A stretch of DNA of 42,974 nt, from NCBI RefSeq assembly GCF_003854965.1, contig NZ_RQPI01000024.1, positions 1 through 42,974 of the forward strand, given 5' to 3'. Shown here piece by piece: positions 41,101 through 42,974 of this stretch. The notes under the pieces were generated by a model. That model was not told the origin of the DNA. It saw only the letters and a program-made list of their open reading frames with translations, and ran no database searches. Position numbers and translations under genes: made by a program. Each line of letters opens with the position of its first letter. The stretch's first letter is position 1. The DNA comes from Paenibacillus rhizophilus (GTDB lineage: Bacteria > Bacillota > Bacilli > Paenibacillales > Paenibacillaceae).

Positions 41101-41415
41101 TATCCCGGCGGCGTCTTTGACGGCGGCGGTGAGGTGAGCAGGGAACAGGCTATGGTGATCGTTTACAATGCCATCTCCCTCATCAAGGGAGGACATCCGC
41201 CGGCGTCCCCCGTGAAGACAGCGGGCAGCCTGTCTGCTTACCGGGACCATAGCGAGTTGTCTCCATGGGCCTCGGCTGCCGCTGCATATCTTATTGACAG
41301 CGGCATTGTTCAGGGAGACGGTACCCGCGACCTCAGACCGAAGGATACGCTGACAAGAGCGGAAGCGGCTGCCTTGATTCACCGTATGCTTCAGGCAAAT
41401 GGCTGGATCGACTAA
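35179..41415 (+). CDS. Giant SLH-anchored surface fructanase: CBM66-like x4, GH32, Big2, CBM66-like, ricin-type lectin, SLH x3
   Basis: About 2078 aa. Start at TTG 35179 with GGGAG 8 bases upstream; in-frame starts at 35113 and 35164 have no usable site. Approximate domains: signal peptide 1-37; CBM66-like modules 56-215, 225-382, 394-555, 561-721; GH32 catalytic 728-1210 with Asp745 (SASDPNG), Asp873 (FRDPK), Glu924 (WECPDL); Big2 Ig-like 1225-1305; fifth CBM66-like 1308-1466; ricin-type beta-trefoil 1474-1601; Ala-Pro-Ser/Thr linker 1606-1663; beta domain ~1668-1885; three SLH domains 1889-2076. CBM66 in Bacillus SacC binds fructan chain ends. It should hydrolyse levan/inulin at the cell wall. 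Like the first GH32 gene it has SDPNG instead of NDPNG and a shortened loop. Confidence 0.93.
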   Translation: MGRGKKHRGRVWLNAWVAVLLLGTVIFPGSYSVASAASVADVTYGESIPENASINSVNSNLSGWTAKDKGNIEETADGLKLSSAENGFALSAEQGESFSYETDVTLLQDSGVVSLVFRSNDSGWGSYMAQLDPGADILKLKDASGDRVLKTESVPLEAGQMYHLKVTAEGASLKVYWNGGSEPLLQVSDSAYTGGYFGMHVWNSAAVFQNIYMQPINTETKPGTLNSNLSGWAAKDQGNIEETADGLRLSSAENGFALSAEQGESFRYEADVTLLQGGGVVSLVFRSDDSGWGSYMVQLDPGADIIKLKDADGDRVLKTESVPLEAGQTYHLKVTADGASLKVYWNGGSDPLLEAEDAAHTGGYFGMHVWNSAAVFQNIYAGPLGEPQPIEMSGVSSNLTGWTQRGIGTASSGPEGLQLSASGAVTVMSDTYAQDFTYESDIMLKSADSAGSLLLRSDKEGRNALLVQVDGKAGKIRLADAGSVQSDRLWIEKSIAVLPDVSYHVKVKAEGNRIKVYWNGKYDPIISAETELYSVNKGLGLRGAGTAVFQNIEVSDLLTNIEGLSNADGLWMKDLQGLKGTAQGAQWSLHLSETQAKDFVLEGDVTIAQDTPSAEAALLFRASANGSEGYLLKLNAKDGTVKLIKSGPDGQQELASTSDIPLAAGKKHHVEIHAAGSKISAYVDGYAGAAATLEDASYASGLTGLAVKGGSAYFQNVYLTPSGGYYSESYRPAYHYTPARGSASDPNGLVYFEGEYHLFHQDRGQWAHAVSTDLVHWQRLPLALKWNDMGHIWSGSAIADETNASGLFDDSGGKGLIAYYTSFNPDKTGGNQKIGLAYSKDKGRTWQYYGDGAIIQNPGYVSANEPGGWDFRDPKVVRDEANGRWVMVVSGGDHIRFYTSENLIDWTLTDTFGYGSYIRGGVWECPDLFPLPVDGDALNQKWVLMLSTGANPKTNGSDAEYFIGDLTPEGKFVNGSPAGTVLRTDFGKEMYASTSFANAPNGRRIMLAWMTNWDYPFSFPTSPWKGELTVPRELSLKTTADGIRLAQAPIAELETLRGAPFSVTDTSVSEDTDNILASSFGNAYEIEAELELPQSGAASEFGFLLREGGDQRTAVGYRAGDSTLFVDRSASGRTDFSSKFSTLHEAHVPTVNSTLKLRILVDQSSIEVFAADGTAVFSDVIFPGAARSGMSFYAEGGIVQVKSMKVYPLKNIWNGEFQPDESAGRIILDSSVLELGSGESKEVYANVLPHESARELVWTSSDESVVKAEPSGSGSAVLKAVAPGTAAVTVQTSDGSLSAVIQVTVGTFNTTLKNWKPNSSWAVTSEGIRGTFDSDSNYMSGDRAADFTYEADVMLPSTGGAGSILFRSNADGTSAYYFNLDPNLKAARLFYMADGQFQDRQVLAKVPMALTTGVKHHAKITAVGTRITIDLDGRQIIDVDDDTYRQGAFGVNVFGGDAYYQNVNVTGATAADDSVYRFINEGTGAALAADSPNSLAMLRAVPEQESVNQYWSYYPIKNNAYTIRTGGSGKSLDWDTGANKVQLYAYLGYDNQRWLVNGNSDGTLTILSKFQPGKALEAREDGTVALGDADGSDRQKWRAVKMETGGGEPEPLPSAAPSAAPSAAPSAAPSAAPSAEPSASSAEPTPAPEPTPAPVSTPTASPHPEDVTGTVNQASAAFFTAAKTEQGSGSALAIKLDGGALKQLAGDKAADLQIKVGVKEDVVITGLSAAEWNGLFQGGSRLTVSTPELTLPLTSLSIGDAIAGLGGNVKAEDIGVRLSIERSAAASDAEKTAAGQGYRLLADPLAVKLTLSYKDKSVSAPLKAPAELLIPVPSEQAGTQGGIAAVSVQDGGKLFAVPAALKTVDNTRYAVIHEAAGYRTYALLSGRTSFSDTPGHWVQDIASDLADRLMLAGDGSGQFAPDRKVTRSELATLSVRSLGLMGGEISSPAFSDVPASSWAYGPAELAHQYGLVTGYPGGVFDGGGEVSREQAMVIVYNAISLIKGGHPPASPVKTAGSLSAYRDHSELSPWASAAAAYLIDSGIVQGDGTRDLRPKDTLTRAEAAALIHRMLQANGWID
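35350..36319. repeat. Near-identical tandem duplication of a CBM66 module (504-bp period)
   Basis: The DNA from 35350 to ~35815 recurs at 35854 to ~36319 with few base changes; the offset is exactly 504 bp (168 codons). The encoded modules 1 and 2 differ at only a few residues, whereas modules 3, 4 and 5 are strongly diverged. Confidence 0.9.
40015..40092. repeat. 12-bp minisatellite encoding the Ser-Ala-Ala-Pro linker
   Basis: About six units of CCRTCRGCRGCR encoding PSAA repeats inside the giant protein's linker, with alternating unit versions giving a hint of a 24-bp higher-order period. Confidence 0.85.
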
Positions 41416-41438
41416 TCGGCTAAACATAGCATCAAGCG

Positions 41439-41495
41439 CGAAGCGGAGCATGTCCGCAGGGTTCACGAAACCTTGCGGGCACTCCGCTTTTTTTT
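41439..41495 (+). terminator. Terminator of the fructan locus
   Basis: AAGCGGAG with CTCCGCTT outside and TCCGCAGGGTT/AACCTTGCGGG inside, followed by eight T residues, about 25 bp past the giant gene's stop codon. Confidence 0.92.
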
Positions 41496-41562
41496 GCGGA
41501 AAAGGAGAAGTTCGACAGGAGGGCTCCTTGCGCGCCGCCGGCGGGCAGAGTCCGGGAACGGC

Positions 41563-41571
41563 TGGTATAAT
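41563..41571 (+). promoter_or_regulatory. Extended -10 promoter of ypsA
   Basis: TGGTATAAT is a perfect extended -10 (TGn-TATAAT) 34 bases before the start codon. No good -35 is present. Confidence 0.65.
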
Positions 41572-41605
41572 GGAAAGACCGACTGAAAGAGGAAAGAGGC
41601 ATGAC

Positions 41606-42163
41606 ATGAAAACACTGCTCGTTACCGGCTACCGGGCGCATGAGCTTGGAATTTATGACAATAAACATCCCGGCATCCCCTATATCAAAAAGGCGCTCGC
41701 CAACCGTATGCTGCCGCTGCTGGAAGAGGGTTTGGAATGGATCATCACCCCCGGCCAGTACGGCGTAGACCTGTGGGCGTGCGAAACCGCGCTTGAGCTT
41801 AAAGGCAGCTATCCCGCCCTGAAGCTGGGCATCATCACGGCCCATGCCGCCCCGGAGGAAAGGTGGAAGGAAGAGAGGCAGGATGAATTTCGCCGGATTG
41901 CGGCGGCGGCCGATTACTACGGGGCGGTCAGCAACCGTCCTTATGAAGGAAGCTGGCAGTTCCAGGCGAGGGATGAGCTGCTGATGCGCAAAAGCGACGG
42001 GCTGCTGCTGGTGTACGATGCGGATGCGGCGGAAGGAAGTCCAAAGTATATCAAAGAAAAAGCAGTGAAGCTGCAGGAAGAGACGGGGTACACGCTGCTG
42101 ACGATTTCAATGGACGACATCCAGAGCATGGCGGATGAGGAAAATCAATCGTCATACGACTGA
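41606..42163 (+). CDS. ypsA: YpsA/DUF1273 family protein (SLOG superfamily)
   Basis: A 185-aa protein of the YpsA family. Motifs: MKTLLVTGYRAHELGIYDNKHPG at the N-terminus; EWIITPGQYGVDLWACETALEL (nucleotide-binding-like GQ-G segment); PYEGSWQFQARDELLMRKSDGLLLVYD. In Bacillus subtilis YpsA is linked to cell-division inhibition and oxidative-stress resistance; its ligand is thought to be nucleotide-like. The start is ATG 41606 with GAGG 6 bases upstream; the open frame extends further 5' without family match. Confidence 0.92.
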   Translation: MKTLLVTGYRAHELGIYDNKHPGIPYIKKALANRMLPLLEEGLEWIITPGQYGVDLWACETALELKGSYPALKLGIITAHAAPEERWKEERQDEFRRIAAAADYYGAVSNRPYEGSWQFQARDELLMRKSDGLLLVYDADAAEGSPKYIKEKAVKLQEETGYTLLTISMDDIQSMADEENQSSYD

Positions 42164-42202
42164 ATCCCGCCCGGCGCTCTCCCGGTACTCCTCGAAGTCA
42201 AC

Positions 42203-42228
42203 AACAAAGGAGCCGCCGAGGCAGCTCC
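42203..42228 (-). terminator. Terminator of the DUF2269-like gene
   Basis: On the minus strand, GGAGC-T-GCC-TC-GGC-G-GCTCC (one internal mismatch) followed by TTTGTTG, about 18 bp past the stop codon. Confidence 0.7.
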
Positions 42229-42245
42229 AGAATCACTTGATTCAG

Positions 42246-42692
42246 TCAGAAAGGCTTGAATACCATGAGCAGAATAAGGAGAAACGCGGCCACATGGGTG
42301 ACGCGTTCCCACTTGGCCGAAAGCTTCGCCAGCTGCTTATACGATTCCGGCAGGATCTCCCCTTTCTGAGCGTTGACAATTTTCAGCTGCTTGTTCATCT
42401 GCTTCGGAAGAATCCCCGCAACGATTACCTGAACAGCCAAGTAGATAGCGATGGAGGCGATAAACCAGCCTGCTTTGAACAAGGAGGGTTCCATGATCGC
42501 CATTGCAATGCCCGTCAGGAGCAGCAGAATGCTGCCGACCTTCGGGAGGATTTCCAGCCTGTGCAGCATCGACAAGACGAATTTGGCCTGACTGACCGTT
42601 TTGGCGCTTTTGGCGATAAGCGGGGAAGCAAATGCGGCCCCCAGCCCCATAACGGCGGCTGTAATGTGGATAAACAACACATAAATATACAT
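42246..42692 (-). CDS. Small integral membrane protein, DUF2269-like
   Basis: A 148-aa protein with four predicted transmembrane helices: YIYVLFIHITAAVMGLGAAFA, VGSILLLLTGIAMAIM, WFIASIAIYLAVQVIVAGIL and VTHVAAFLLILLMVF. The first helix has the conserved His of the DUF2269/CopD-like fold (FIHITAAV). Function unknown. The start was set at ATG 42692 with GGGGAG 6 bases upstream; the frame is open to 42770 but without family match. A perfect palindrome lies 45 bp upstream. Confidence 0.85.
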   Translation of the reverse strand: MYIYVLFIHITAAVMGLGAAFASPLIAKSAKTVSQAKFVLSMLHRLEILPKVGSILLLLTGIAMAIMEPSLFKAGWFIASIAIYLAVQVIVAGILPKQMNKQLKIVNAQKGEILPESYKQLAKLSAKWERVTHVAAFLLILLMVFKPF

Positions 42693-42736
42693 TTCATTCT
42701 CCCCTCCATTAACGGATGGAAATGTTATTCTGCTCG

Positions 42737-42750
42737 TTATCATATGATAA
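42737..42750. promoter_or_regulatory. Palindrome upstream of the DUF2269-like gene
   Basis: TTATCATATGATAA is a perfect 14-bp dyad overlapping a possible minus-strand -10 (TATGAT). It could be an operator; no regulator is identified. Confidence 0.4.
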
Positions 42751-42801
42751 AAAGCTAGGATATTTGTCACTCATCCCGGGGTTTTGGTAATATTTTTCAA
42801 C

Positions 42802-42850
42802 AAAAAGAGAGGGAGGCGCAGGCCCATACGGGCCCGACGCTCCCTCTTTC
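42802..42850 (+). terminator. Terminator hairpin, target site of the adjacent intron
   Basis: GAGGGAG/CTCCCTC outer stem with an inner GGCCC-atac-GGGCC hairpin and a short TTTC tail. No plus-strand gene feeds it within 600 bp other than ypsA, so it may instead belong to a unit interrupted by the intron or act on the opposite strand. Confidence 0.8.
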
Positions 42851-42974
42851 GTGCGCCCAGCATGGGCGCTATCTTTAGGGTTGAAGTCCCGAATGGCGAA
42901 GGCAGTAGTAGCCATTAGCTTAAGACAAGGGTGTCTACCGCGAGGTGGAATCTGAAGGAAGTCGGCGGCAAATC
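42851..42974 (+). mobile_element. Group IIC intron, 5' end (cut by the window edge)
   Basis: Starting GTGCGCCCAGCATGGGCGC, this matches the 5' boundary and domain I of class C group II introns such as the Oceanobacillus iheyensis intron: AGGGTTGAAGTCCCGAA, GAAGGCAGTAGTAGCCATTA, GCTTAAGACAAGGGTGTC and GGAATCTGAAGGAAG follow in order. The first base lies directly after a terminator stem and TTTC, the known target preference of IIC introns. The reverse transcriptase and 3' end would be right of the window. Confidence 0.93.

Overview
The window looks like a chromosomal segment of a Paenibacillus-type Gram-positive bacterium. The evidence is strong GGAGG-type ribosome binding sites, sigma-A promoters, two S-layer-homology (SLH) surface proteins, an rRNA operon running into a long tRNA cluster, a PerR-boxed vegetative catalase, a c-di-GMP-I riboswitch, and CBM66/GH32 fructan enzymes related to Bacillus levanases. 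The genus is inference; no species can be named.

Layout. 1-1.87 kb: 3' end of 23S rRNA, 5S rRNA, 15 tRNA genes and a terminator. 1.9-11 kb: housekeeping and stress genes (small unknown protein, LysR regulator, secreted unknown protein, catalase KatA, alpha-glucan phosphorylase, ribokinase, type I dehydroquinate dehydratase). 11-17.4 kb: a MerR regulator divergent from a carboxymuconolactone-decarboxylase-family gene with a 19-bp-spacer MerR promoter, a 1078-aa SLH protein behind a c-di-GMP-I riboswitch, a TipA/Mta-type MerR regulator and a KapD-like exonuclease. 17.5-21.5 kb: CYTH protein, threonine synthase, Gfo/Idh/MocA oxidoreductase, radical SAM protein. 21.5-22.25 kb: non-coding, with a terminator and degenerate repeats. 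22.25-27.2 kb: ArsR and RarD, an alpha/beta hydrolase divergent from a PadR regulator across nested palindromes, and an MFS exporter whose 5' leader looks like a translational attenuator. 27.3-41.4 kb: a carbohydrate island with an AraC regulator, GH42 beta-galactosidase, LacI regulator, two signal-less GH32 enzymes and a ~2078-aa secreted SLH-anchored GH32 protein with five CBM66-like modules. 41.6-43 kb: YpsA, a DUF2269-like membrane protein, and the 5' end of a group IIC intron directly behind a terminator hairpin at the right edge.

How the genes work together. The clearest functional unit is the fructan locus. The giant surface enzyme would bind and cut polymeric fructan (probably levan) at the cell wall; imported oligosaccharides or sucrose would be finished by the two cytosolic GH32 enzymes. 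The divergent LacI protein probably represses a consensus promoter flanked by AGCGCT-centred operators. No transporter or fructokinase is in the window. The most unusual regulatory elements are the MFS leader, in which the Pro-Pro codons of an 8-codon ORF are also an anti-Shine-Dalgarno sequence; the riboswitch on the surface protein; an apparently leaderless merR gene; and a TipA-like gene whose best-placed start codon is ACG. All functional statements rest on sequence reading only.
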